This document shows, piece after piece, positions 24,185 to 32,889 of a stretch of DNA of 33,550 nt (position 1 is its first letter; every line of letters starts with the position of its first letter). This DNA comes from Pedosphaera parvula Ellin514. Lineage in GTDB: Bacteria > Verrucomicrobiota > Verrucomicrobiia > Limisphaerales > Pedosphaeraceae. Both the position numbers and the translations under genes were made by a program. The notes under the pieces are model-generated. The model made no database searches. It saw only the letters and a list, made by a program, of their open reading frames with translations, and was not told the origin of the DNA. The DNA lies in the NCBI RefSeq assembly GCF_000172555.1, contig NZ_ABOX02000062.1, positions 1 to 33,550 on the forward strand, in the 5' to 3' direction.

Positions 24185-25652
24185 TCCAACGGCAAAGCCC
24201 AACCAAGCGTTTAATCTGGGGTGTTCCACACGAACTGCCGCTCCGTTCCGTGTTGTTTGGATGATCTGGTTGGTTGCGCTGGGCGTTGCCTTTAGTAACT
24301 TCAAGGCTATCGCCTACACCGCTACGGACGCACAGACGATGGTCACGTCGTTTAACAACGCGTTCTATTTCACTACGAATGGGAATCTCGGTTACTTTCG
24401 CAACACCACCGACGGCGGGACAACATGGTTCTGGGGACGCGCGAACCAAATGGAGATGCTGATTGATCTCTACGAGCAGTCAAGCAACACGGTTTACCTC
24501 ACGCAATTCCAGCAACTCTACAACGGCTTCGTCTCCGACTACGGCACGGACTGGATTTGGAATGAGTTCAACGACGACATTATGTGGATGGTGATCGCGT
24601 GTTCGCGGGCGTACCAATACACCGCCAACACGACGTATCGCGACGTGGCCAGGAGCAATTTTGATTCGTGCTACGCACGAGCGTGGTCGAGCGATCTCGG
24701 AGGCGGGCTGTGGTGGAAGTCGCCGTTGAACACGTCGAAGAATGCGTGCGTGAATGGTCCGGCGGCCATCGCTTCGTATCTGATTTACCAAAACTACGGC
24801 GACACAAATTATCTCGCGAAGTCGGAAACCATTTATCAATGGGAGCGCGCGACGCTGGTGGACACGAACACGGGGCGCGTGTACGACAGTATCAATATTT
24901 CCGGGACGAAGGACATGACGCCGATCACCTACAACGAAGGCACGTTCATCGGCGCGGCGAATTTCCTCGGCTATACCAACGATGCAATTCTCGCGGCGAA
25001 TTACACAAAAAACAGCATGGGCACGGGCGGGCAGTTGCCGAATTACGAGGAGGATAGCGATCTTGGCGGCTTCAACGGCATCTTTATCCGCTGGATGGTG
25101 AAGTTCATGAACCAGCGCGGCCTGCAAAGCTCGTATCAACTTTGGTTGCAGCAAAACGCCAATGCTGCATGGAATGTGCGTCGCTCGTCCGACAATCTGT
25201 CCTGGTCCAAGTGGTGGGATCAAACTCCTGATGACGCGCGCTTTTCGTTCGGCTGTTGGGGCTCTGTTCTCATAGTTAATCTCGTGCCGCCGACACAGAA
25301 TCCCGGTGGTTCGGTTGTATTTCTGAATGCCAGCGATGCCGCGAACACGAGTAGTTTTGAAAGTGGCTTGAACTGGGCGGGAGGGGCGGCCCCGTTATGG
25401 ACGACGCATTACGTCGTGGCGGGCAGTCATACGTTGCGCACTCCGCAGGACCCCGCGCATCACACGTTTGCGGGCAGCTCGCTGACTTTGTCAAATGGTG
25501 GCGTGCTGGCTTTTAAGAATACGAGCGGAAGTCGCTATGTTTCCATAGGCACGGATTTGTTTCTCGACGGTGGCGAGGTGGCGAACTGGGCAGGCAACAG
25601 CGCATTGCTCGGCGGCAAAGTCACGTTGCAGTCGGGGCGGCGGGAAAATTGA
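24156..25652 (+). CDS. GH76-type glycoside hydrolase with start of an autotransporter-type beta repeat region (5' part of a split gene)
   Basis: 498 codons. An N-terminal basic stretch is followed by a hydrophobic core (MIWLVALGVAFSNF), giving a signal peptide to ~residue 50. The GH76 domain fills ~50-380: WNEFNDDIMWMV holds the catalytic pair D140-D141, and FWGRANQMEM, GGGLWWKS, NEGTFIGA and CWGSV are conserved in the fold. After residue ~385 starts a Gly/Asn/Thr-rich beta region (FLNASDAANTSS, FAGSSLTLSNGG) of the autotransporter-associated type. The frame stops with TGA at 25650-25652, and the same frame resumes directly afterwards, so this is likely one gene with the next entry. The exact start is uncertain (24156 or 24261). 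Confidence 0.82.
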   Translation: MLSLKDQFHSPTAKPNQAFNLGCSTRTAAPFRVVWMIWLVALGVAFSNFKAIAYTATDAQTMVTSFNNAFYFTTNGNLGYFRNTTDGGTTWFWGRANQMEMLIDLYEQSSNTVYLTQFQQLYNGFVSDYGTDWIWNEFNDDIMWMVIACSRAYQYTANTTYRDVARSNFDSCYARAWSSDLGGGLWWKSPLNTSKNACVNGPAAIASYLIYQNYGDTNYLAKSETIYQWERATLVDTNTGRVYDSINISGTKDMTPITYNEGTFIGAANFLGYTNDAILAANYTKNSMGTGGQLPNYEEDSDLGGFNGIFIRWMVKFMNQRGLQSSYQLWLQQNANAAWNVRRSSDNLSWSKWWDQTPDDARFSFGCWGSVLIVNLVPPTQNPGGSVVFLNASDAANTSSFESGLNWAGGAAPLWTTHYVVAGSHTLRTPQDPAHHTFAGSSLTLSNGGVLAFKNTSGSRYVSIGTDLFLDGGEVANWAGNSALLGGKVTLQSGRREN

Positions 25653-25682
25653 TCCGCAGGAAACTCGTTCAGCTTTCCGGCG

Positions 25683-28600
25683 TTGATCAGCGGGTTGGGT
25701 GCGTTGCGCATCGGCGCGGGCGCAAGTTCGCCGTTAAACGGCACGGTTACGCTTTCCGGGGTTAACTCTTATACCGGAGGCACAGTGATCGAAGCGCCGC
25801 ATACTTTGCAGATCAGTGCAGCGGGAACGCTGGGTAGCTCCGACGGGGCTTTGACTTTTACAAATGCCGGGCGCGGATTCGGCACTTTGAATCTGAACGG
25901 CTCGGATTTGGCGGTTGGGAATCTCAGCGGCGGGGGCGGAACGATTTGGAACAACATGAGCGGGACGAACAACGTTCTCACCATCGGCTCAGGCAACGCT
26001 TCAGGCGGCGTGTTTCAAGGCTTGATTTTGGCGGGGGCAGGGGGCCTGTCGCTGCGCAAGGCCGGCAACGGCACCAATGCGCTTACGGCGATGAATACGT
26101 TCGTGGGCAACACCACCATCTCCGGCGGTGCACTGCAACTGGGTGATGGAATCTCCCGCAACGGCGGAGTCACCGGTGAAATCACCAACAACGCCACAGT
26201 GATCTTTGCGAATCCCTCTACGCAGATATTCAACGGAACTGTCCGAGGCAGTGGGGCGCTGGTCAAGACCGGCGCAGGTCAGCTGACGTTGACGGGAGCG
26301 CAAGCATACACCGGCAACACCGCGGTCAACGCCGGAGTTTTTGCGCTGAGCGGGATCGGTTCAATCACCAACAGCGCCGAAATTTCCATCGCCAGCGGTG
26401 CGTCGTTCGATGTGCTTTCGCGCGCGGATCAAACATTGACGTTGAACGGCGGGCAACTGCTGCGCGGCAGTGGAACAATTATCGGGGCGTTGAGCGTTCC
26501 GGCGGGATCAGAGGTTCAGCCGGGTAGCTCGATGGGAACACTCACAGTTCAGGGCGACGTGACACTCAGCGGTTCGGTGCAGATGGAATTGAATCGCACC
26601 AACGCGCCGGCTTGTGACCAATTGAATTGCACCGGGACACTAACTGGTGGCGGGACGCTGACGGTGGTAAATCCTGGGCCGACGCTGCAAATGGGCGATA
26701 GTTTTCAATTGTTCAATCAGCCCGTTGCTGGGTTTGCGGCGGCTAATCTTCCGTCGCCCGGCCCCGGCAAAACCTGGACGAATCGTCTGGCGCTGGACGG
26801 AAGCATCGAAGTTATTGCCGCAAATGCGATTGCCAGTCCTGACGGTCAGGTGGTCGCGACGGTGGATGTGTGGAATAGCAATCTGACTTACTCCGTTTCG
26901 CATAGTGGCGTGCCCGTCATCGAGACGTCGGCGCTTGGGTTAACTGTGAACGGCACGAATCTTGGTGTCGGCGTCGTGATAATGGCAACCAACAATTACA
27001 CTGTGAACGAGGCGTTTGCTTCGCGTCATGGGATCCATGCGTTTGCTACAAACAATTATCAAGGGCAGGCCATCTCCATCTTTCATCCGGCTTCGGGGAT
27101 ATCATACGTGCTAAACGTGCGGACTTTCAATAATGGCGTCGCGCTGCGTTATGAACTGATGGGCGGCGCCACCAAGAATGTCACTGCTGAATCCACATCC
27201 TTCGTGATTCCTGAGAGCAGCGTTGTCTGGTCGCAGAGTGGAAACTCAGTTTACGAGGGCATGTATGGCAGTGCCGACATTACCGCCCTCGCGACCAACG
27301 CCACGCTTGGTCCGCCAGTAACGATTCAACTCTCCGGCCTGAACGGTTTCGTAGCGCTGACGGAGGCAAATCTCGGAGCATTTCCGAATCCGTATCTAAC
27401 CAAGACAGCCAACGCGCCGGGGCGCGAGTTGCGCGTGCCCTATCCGACGAATCAGGACAGCACAACCGGCGCGGTGATGAACGGTTCAGTTACGAATACA
27501 CCGTGGCACGTCATCATGGTTGGGGCGGATTTGAACGCGCTCGTGAACAATGACATGGTCGAGAGTTTGTCGCCTGCCCCGGATGCGGTGTTGTTTCCAC
27601 AAGGCGCAGCGACAAGTTGGGCGGCGCCGGGACGGTCGGTTTGGGATTGGTTGAATCCGCAGCCGGGTGGAATCACTTACACCAACGCGATGACGAATTC
27701 GTATTGGGCGTCGCAGTTGGGTTGGGAATACAACACGGTGGATGAAGGCTGGGCGAATTGGAATGGCGGCAATCCGTGGCCGCAAGTGCAAGCGGTGGTG
27801 AATTACTCGACCGCGCGCAGCGTGAAGGTGTTGTTGTGGAAGCAATCGTCGGAACTGAACTCGCAGGCGCAACGCACGGCGTTTTTCCAGCAACTCACCA
27901 ACTACGGTGTGGCGGGTTTCAAGGCGGACTTCTTTGATTACAGCTCGGTCAGCGCGGCAGCTAAGGAGCGCGTGAAACTGCAGGAAGACATTTTGCGGGA
28001 AGCGGCGGCGTATAAACTCGTCGCCAACTTTCACGGCACGTCCAAGCCGACCGGGCAATTCCGCACGTATCCAAACCTGCTGCAGTTTGAGGGTGTATTT
28101 GGCAAGGAACAATTCCCCGGGTCGTTCTCGCATTCAGTCCCGCCGTTTGCGCGATTTCTCGCCGGGCCGGCGGATTTCACGCCATTGGCGTTGCAAGGCG
28201 GATTGCGCGGTGCGCGGACGGTGCCATTTGAAGTCGCTTCGATGATTGCGATGCCCGGACCGATGATCACGATTGCCGAGCGTTCTGATGTGGTGGCGCA
28301 AAGCCCGTTTGCCTTGTTGATCAAAAAGATTCCCGCGATGTGGGACGAGACGATTGTTCTGGAGCAAAGTCAGATCGGGCAGACGGCGGTGTTCGCGCGC
28401 CGCAAAGGGACGGATTGGTTTGTCGCGGCGATGAATCCCGGTTCGGTACGAATCTGGAACATTCCGTTGAGCTTCCTAAGTTCCAATGTGACGTATCAGG
28501 CTGATTACATCCGGGACAACAGTTCCTATCTCGAAGTCGGCACGGTGATGCAAACGAATGTACTCGCGGTCTCGGCAGGGGTGGAAGGTGGAATCGTCGC

Positions 28601-29525
28601 ATGGTTTTATCAAAGTCCGACGAATGTTTATCAGCCACCCACGAATCAGCTGGCTGGGATTGGTTTTGATTTCGAGTCGCCGTTCAATTTGCCGGGCAAC
28701 GTCGCGAACACAACAGCCGTTGGCGCGACCAATGCCCAGTTCATTGGGCAGCAAGGCTGGTCGCAATCCACGAGTGGTGGCAGAGGTGCGATTGTTACCA
28801 CCACGGCCTCGGGTTTGTATCCAGGCGGTCAGGCGCTGGGTTCGGGTGATCCAGGCAACGCTTATATCGGCGCAAACACGAACGTGGTGCTGGGGAAAAA
28901 GTTCCGCTTCGACTTGTTCGCACCTGGCGGCAACAAGGCTGGTGTGGCCGGATTTACGGATCCGAATCACGATGGCTTGTTTTCGCAAAGCGAGAGCGGC
29001 GTGTTTGCGGGCGTGAATGACAGCGGCGGTATTTCCTATTTCGGTTTTCGCGATTTGATTGCGGGCGGGGCAACTTATTCCAGCGGCGTCGCGGCAAATA
29101 CTACTGACTGGTATCGCATCACAGTGACGCTGGACGATGCGACTCGCACCGCTACGATGGAGGTGACGAATCTGACAGCGGGTGGTTTGGCGGTGGATTT
29201 AAATGGTGCAACAGCGGGGACGGCGTTTTCCAGGACGTGGTCTGCAGGGCTGTGGGTTTCGCCCACAAACTTTGTCGGCACGCTGGCGCGGGCTTCGGGA
29301 ACGTTGTTGGTGGACAACATCATAGTGTTGCAACCCGCCGTGTCGCAGCCGGTGACGCTAGGGGTCCGATACGCGGGGAGCAATTTGCAACTGACCTGGA
29401 GCAGTGGATTTTTGCTCGAAGCCACGAATGTGCTCGGGCCGTGGACGACCAATCTTAGTGCGACTTCGCCCTTCATTGTGATTCCTAGCGTGCCGCAGAA
29501 GTTTTTCAAAGTGCAACTTCAATAG
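25683..29525 (+). CDS. Autotransporter-repeat/GH97 glycoside hydrolase with LamG-like tail (3' part of a split gene)
   Basis: 1280 codons. Residues ~1-365 are autotransporter-associated beta repeats (VTLSGVNSYTGGTVI, LTLTGAQAYTGNTAV). GH97 (alpha-glucosidase/alpha-galactosidase family) covers ~382-980: ASPDGQVVATVDVW and YSVSHSGVPVIETSALGL, then GWEYNTVDEGW (~682-690), GFKADFFDY (~745), ANFHGTSKPTG and FEGVFGKEQ (~802-810). Whether it retains or inverts cannot be read here. A LamG/concanavalin-like domain (~992-1216) and a C-terminal unit (LTWSSGFLLEATNV, KFFKVQLQ) follow. No good start exists: the frame is already open at 25653 after an in-frame TGA, and the first codon listed is a TTG in mid-domain. 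The sensor kinase follows at 43 bp. Confidence 0.85.
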   Translation: MISGLGALRIGAGASSPLNGTVTLSGVNSYTGGTVIEAPHTLQISAAGTLGSSDGALTFTNAGRGFGTLNLNGSDLAVGNLSGGGGTIWNNMSGTNNVLTIGSGNASGGVFQGLILAGAGGLSLRKAGNGTNALTAMNTFVGNTTISGGALQLGDGISRNGGVTGEITNNATVIFANPSTQIFNGTVRGSGALVKTGAGQLTLTGAQAYTGNTAVNAGVFALSGIGSITNSAEISIASGASFDVLSRADQTLTLNGGQLLRGSGTIIGALSVPAGSEVQPGSSMGTLTVQGDVTLSGSVQMELNRTNAPACDQLNCTGTLTGGGTLTVVNPGPTLQMGDSFQLFNQPVAGFAAANLPSPGPGKTWTNRLALDGSIEVIAANAIASPDGQVVATVDVWNSNLTYSVSHSGVPVIETSALGLTVNGTNLGVGVVIMATNNYTVNEAFASRHGIHAFATNNYQGQAISIFHPASGISYVLNVRTFNNGVALRYELMGGATKNVTAESTSFVIPESSVVWSQSGNSVYEGMYGSADITALATNATLGPPVTIQLSGLNGFVALTEANLGAFPNPYLTKTANAPGRELRVPYPTNQDSTTGAVMNGSVTNTPWHVIMVGADLNALVNNDMVESLSPAPDAVLFPQGAATSWAAPGRSVWDWLNPQPGGITYTNAMTNSYWASQLGWEYNTVDEGWANWNGGNPWPQVQAVVNYSTARSVKVLLWKQSSELNSQAQRTAFFQQLTNYGVAGFKADFFDYSSVSAAAKERVKLQEDILREAAAYKLVANFHGTSKPTGQFRTYPNLLQFEGVFGKEQFPGSFSHSVPPFARFLAGPADFTPLALQGGLRGARTVPFEVASMIAMPGPMITIAERSDVVAQSPFALLIKKIPAMWDETIVLEQSQIGQTAVFARRKGTDWFVAAMNPGSVRIWNIPLSFLSSNVTYQADYIRDNSSYLEVGTVMQTNVLAVSAGVEGGIVAWFYQSPTNVYQPPTNQLAGIGFDFESPFNLPGNVANTTAVGATNAQFIGQQGWSQSTSGGRGAIVTTTASGLYPGGQALGSGDPGNAYIGANTNVVLGKKFRFDLFAPGGNKAGVAGFTDPNHDGLFSQSESGVFAGVNDSGGISYFGFRDLIAGGATYSSGVAANTTDWYRITVTLDDATRTATMEVTNLTAGGLAVDLNGATAGTAFSRTWSAGLWVSPTNFVGTLARASGTLLVDNIIVLQPAVSQPVTLGVRYAGSNLQLTWSSGFLLEATNVLGPWTTNLSATSPFIVIPSVPQKFFKVQLQ

Positions 29526-29568
29526 GCATTGAAGTGGTTGCGGATTACGGCTTACACTCGGAGTAATC

Positions 29569-32500
29569 ATGCAGCCTGCTGAACTCAACGACCGAGCTTT
29601 GCGCGCGCGCGTCTGTTGGCGGGGGAGACGTGGATGGGTGTTGCTGCTTTGTATTTTAGTTTTCTTCAGCGCTATTTTGAGGGGGAAGGCAGCAGAGCGG
29701 TTGAAAAAGGTAATACAGCAATACGCGCTGACTTCAGCGAATGATTTTCCGCAACGCGATCCACAGGACTGGCGGTTGCTCGGTTCAAACGATGGCGGCA
29801 AGACCTGGACGACGTTGGACACGCGCAAAAGCGAGGTGTTTCCCGAGCGCCATCAGCGGCGCGTGTTTGCGGTGAGCAAACCAGCGACGTTTGAGATTTA
29901 CCGGCTGCAAATTGATTTGGTTCGCGATCCCAAGGTGGCGAACTCGGTGCAGTTGGCCGAAATCGAACCCATGGGCGCGACGGAGAATGATCTCGAACCG
30001 ATTCCCATTTTCACCGATACCATCACTGCACAGGGCGACAATCCGCCGTCGGAGCTGGCGGTGAAATTGTTTGATGGCCGGAAGGAAACCAAGTGGCTCG
30101 ACAAACCGAGTAATCGGGAGACTTGCGCTTCATGGATTCAATGGCAGTACGCTGCGCCGACGGGAACGACGGTGACCAATATCAGTCAGTTGATCGCGCT
30201 GCGGGCGCGGGCTGGTGACGGTTATCGAGTGCAAATCGAAGCCGTGGCGGTGGGGCGCACGGGTGCAACTAACGAGTGGAGCATCGCGGATGCTTCGGGT
30301 TGCATGGAAATTTCGGCGTTGACCGGGGAGGAAAATTTGCAACCAGGGCAACCTGTCACGTTTTTGGGGTCAAGCGCGTGGAGTTCCCGAAAAGTTTGCC
30401 TTACAAATGGCTCGGTGCAAATGCGCGGGGAGAAAGCTGCCTCCAAGCCTGAGCAGATTGTCATGGAGCAACCACTGACAGCGCGGGAAAATTTAAAGTG
30501 GGTGGAGGTCGTGGGTGAGGTGCAGTATCGGCGTTTTGGCGACGGGGAAATTTCTTTCGATATTAGTGATGCGGGGGGCGCGATGCGGATTTACTGGCGT
30601 GGAGCGACAGATTCACTCTCATTGCCGCCGACCGGATCGCGCGTGACGGTGCGTGGCTTGTGTCGAGGTGCGTTCAATGATCAAGGGATGTGGGTGGCCG
30701 CTGGTTTATGGGCGGCGGGACCGGATGCTGTAACTGTAACGGGAACGCAATCACGAGATGGAAAAGTTCAGTCAGGTGGAGCAACTGCCAATGGAGCCGC
30801 GCCAGTTCCTGGCACATTGACGAAGATTGAACAGATTCGGCGATTGACGCAGGAGCAATTACAGCAGCGCCCGCATGTGATATTTCGCGGGGTGGTGACG
30901 GAATTGTTTGGCGCGTTCATGCAGGATGACACGGCAGGAGTAGAAGTGGCGTTCCAAGGCAATGAAAGCCGCAAAGTTACCGAGCCGGGCTACTATATCG
31001 AGGTGGAAGGCTGGGGTGGTTTGGGCGACGCCGGCAATCCGGTGGTGTCGGCAGATCGCGTCACGGTGCTGGGCAAAGGGAAATGGCCTGAGCCGCAGCG
31101 GATGTCGCTGAGTCAATTGATGAGCGGGCGGACGGACGCGCAATGGATTGAAATTGAGGGTGTGGTGCGTTCGACCGATGGCGCGCATCTGTTGTTGATC
31201 TGTTATGGACGTGAAGTGACGGCAAGCCTGAGTGCAGGCGCGGCGGGACTGGTAAAAAATTTGGTGGACGCGGCGGTGCGGGTGCGCGGCGTGGGTGTGA
31301 CGGCGCTGGATGATCGCGGTCGGATTCAAGGGCTCCATCTGTTAATTCCTTCACTGGAGAATGTGGACGTGATAGAGCCGCCGGTGAATCCTGCGACATT
31401 GCCAGTGCGACCGATTGGCAGCTTGCTCAGCTTGAGCGGGCCGCGTGAATCGTACCATCGCGTGAAGGTTGATGGTGTCGTGACGTTGCAGGAGAATCAG
31501 AAATTATTTCTTCAAGACACAAACGGGGGGGCGATGGCGATTTTGAAGGAAGACGTCGTGCTCGACGCGCGTTTCGGGCGGTCGCGCTGGTTATTCTGGC
31601 GCACGCAGCAAACAAATGCGCCTGTGCGGGCGGATTTGCGATTTGCGGCGGGCGACCGGGTGGAAGTCATTGGTTTTCCCGAGACACGGAATTACTCGCC
31701 GGTGCTGACTGAAGTGACTGTGAAGAAAATCAGCAGCGGAAATCCAGTGCAACTTTATGAAGCGACGGTAAACGGATTGAATGACGGGCGCGCGGATTCG
31801 CAATTGATTGCGGTGGAGGGGGTGCTGCTCGGACAAAACACCATCGGCGCGCAGGTGGTGATGGCGTTGGAGTGGAACGACCGGACGCTGCAGGTGCTCG
31901 TTCCGGTGCAAGAAGCGGCGGCACTGGCGATTGCTCCTGGCAGCCGGCTGCGCGTGACGGGGGTTTGTCAGGTTGATCCCGCACCGTACGCGGAACTAGG
32001 GCAACGCGTCGCGGCAGTGCGGATCCTGACGCGTTCGGCGGCGGACCTGGTGGTGTTGGCCAAACCATCATGGTGGACGGTGCAGCGGGCATTGATAATG
32101 ATGGGGGGGATGGCGTGCGTGATTTTAGCGGCGCTGGTCTGGATCAAGCAATTGCGGCGACAGGTTGAAGAGCGAACAGTGCAATTGACGATAGAAATCC
32201 AATTGCGTGAACAGACCGAGCGTCGCAGCGCGTTGGAGCAGGAACGATCGCGCATCGCGAAAGATTTGCATGACGACCTCGGCGCGAATCTCGCGCAGAT
32301 TGTTTTCTTGAGTCAGCGGGTGGAGGGACAGAGCGATGCGCAGGAAATGAATCGCTACTTTGGCCTTATTCCCGCCACGGCGCGGCGGACAATCCAGTCG
32401 CTCGATGAAATTGTCTGGGCCATTAATCCACGCCACGATTCGCTGGAAAGCCTGGCGAATTATCTCAGTCAGTTCGCGCAGGAGCATTTGACGCTGGCGC

Positions 32501-32889
32501 GCGTGCGATGTGTGCTGGACGTTCCTACGGTTTTGCCGGTAGTGCCATTGAGTGCGGAGATTCGGCATAATCTGCTGCTCGCCACGCGCGAGGCATTGCA
32601 GAACGCGGTCACTCATGCGGCTGCGACGGAAGTCCGTTTGATATTGCAACTGGACGAGTCGGGATTGAGCATCGCCATCGCGGACAATGGCAAGGGATTT
32701 GATCCGGGTTCGGTCTCACGGGATGGCAATGGGTTGCCGAACATGCGGCGGCGTCTGGAAAGCATCGGAGGACGGTTCCAACTCGACAATCAGCCTGGCA
32801 AGGGAACGACGGTGCGCTTGTTTGTGCCGAGCGAAGTGTTACACGGACGTGTAATTGGCGTAAACGGAGTTTCGAGACAAGAATCATGA
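29569..32889 (+). CDS. Sensor histidine kinase with a very large extracytoplasmic OB-like repeat sensor
   Basis: 1106 aa. A membrane segment at ~24-39 and another at ~840-860 (ALIMMGGMACVILAALVWI) bracket about 800 residues outside the cytosol. The sensor starts with a discoidin-like part (DWRLLGSNDGGKTWTTLDT) and then has five or six OB-like units, each with a G-V-V or V-G strand, an F-x-Q/D-D-x-G-G strand and a G-x-x-V-x-V-x-G strand (for example VDGVVTLQENQKLFLQDTNG). A coiled linker leads to HisKA_3 with H901 in KDLHDDLGA, and a HATPase with N1012 and ADNGKGF (D1039). It phosphorylates the regulator, whose ATG overlaps its TGA by 4 bp. The ligand is unknown, plausibly a glycan. Confidence 0.87.
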   Translation: MQPAELNDRALRARVCWRGRRGWVLLLCILVFFSAILRGKAAERLKKVIQQYALTSANDFPQRDPQDWRLLGSNDGGKTWTTLDTRKSEVFPERHQRRVFAVSKPATFEIYRLQIDLVRDPKVANSVQLAEIEPMGATENDLEPIPIFTDTITAQGDNPPSELAVKLFDGRKETKWLDKPSNRETCASWIQWQYAAPTGTTVTNISQLIALRARAGDGYRVQIEAVAVGRTGATNEWSIADASGCMEISALTGEENLQPGQPVTFLGSSAWSSRKVCLTNGSVQMRGEKAASKPEQIVMEQPLTARENLKWVEVVGEVQYRRFGDGEISFDISDAGGAMRIYWRGATDSLSLPPTGSRVTVRGLCRGAFNDQGMWVAAGLWAAGPDAVTVTGTQSRDGKVQSGGATANGAAPVPGTLTKIEQIRRLTQEQLQQRPHVIFRGVVTELFGAFMQDDTAGVEVAFQGNESRKVTEPGYYIEVEGWGGLGDAGNPVVSADRVTVLGKGKWPEPQRMSLSQLMSGRTDAQWIEIEGVVRSTDGAHLLLICYGREVTASLSAGAAGLVKNLVDAAVRVRGVGVTALDDRGRIQGLHLLIPSLENVDVIEPPVNPATLPVRPIGSLLSLSGPRESYHRVKVDGVVTLQENQKLFLQDTNGGAMAILKEDVVLDARFGRSRWLFWRTQQTNAPVRADLRFAAGDRVEVIGFPETRNYSPVLTEVTVKKISSGNPVQLYEATVNGLNDGRADSQLIAVEGVLLGQNTIGAQVVMALEWNDRTLQVLVPVQEAAALAIAPGSRLRVTGVCQVDPAPYAELGQRVAAVRILTRSAADLVVLAKPSWWTVQRALIMMGGMACVILAALVWIKQLRRQVEERTVQLTIEIQLREQTERRSALEQERSRIAKDLHDDLGANLAQIVFLSQRVEGQSDAQEMNRYFGLIPATARRTIQSLDEIVWAINPRHDSLESLANYLSQFAQEHLTLARVRCVLDVPTVLPVVPLSAEIRHNLLLATREALQNAVTHAAATEVRLILQLDESGLSIAIADNGKGFDPGSVSRDGNGLPNMRRRLESIGGRFQLDNQPGKGTTVRLFVPSEVLHGRVIGVNGVSRQES

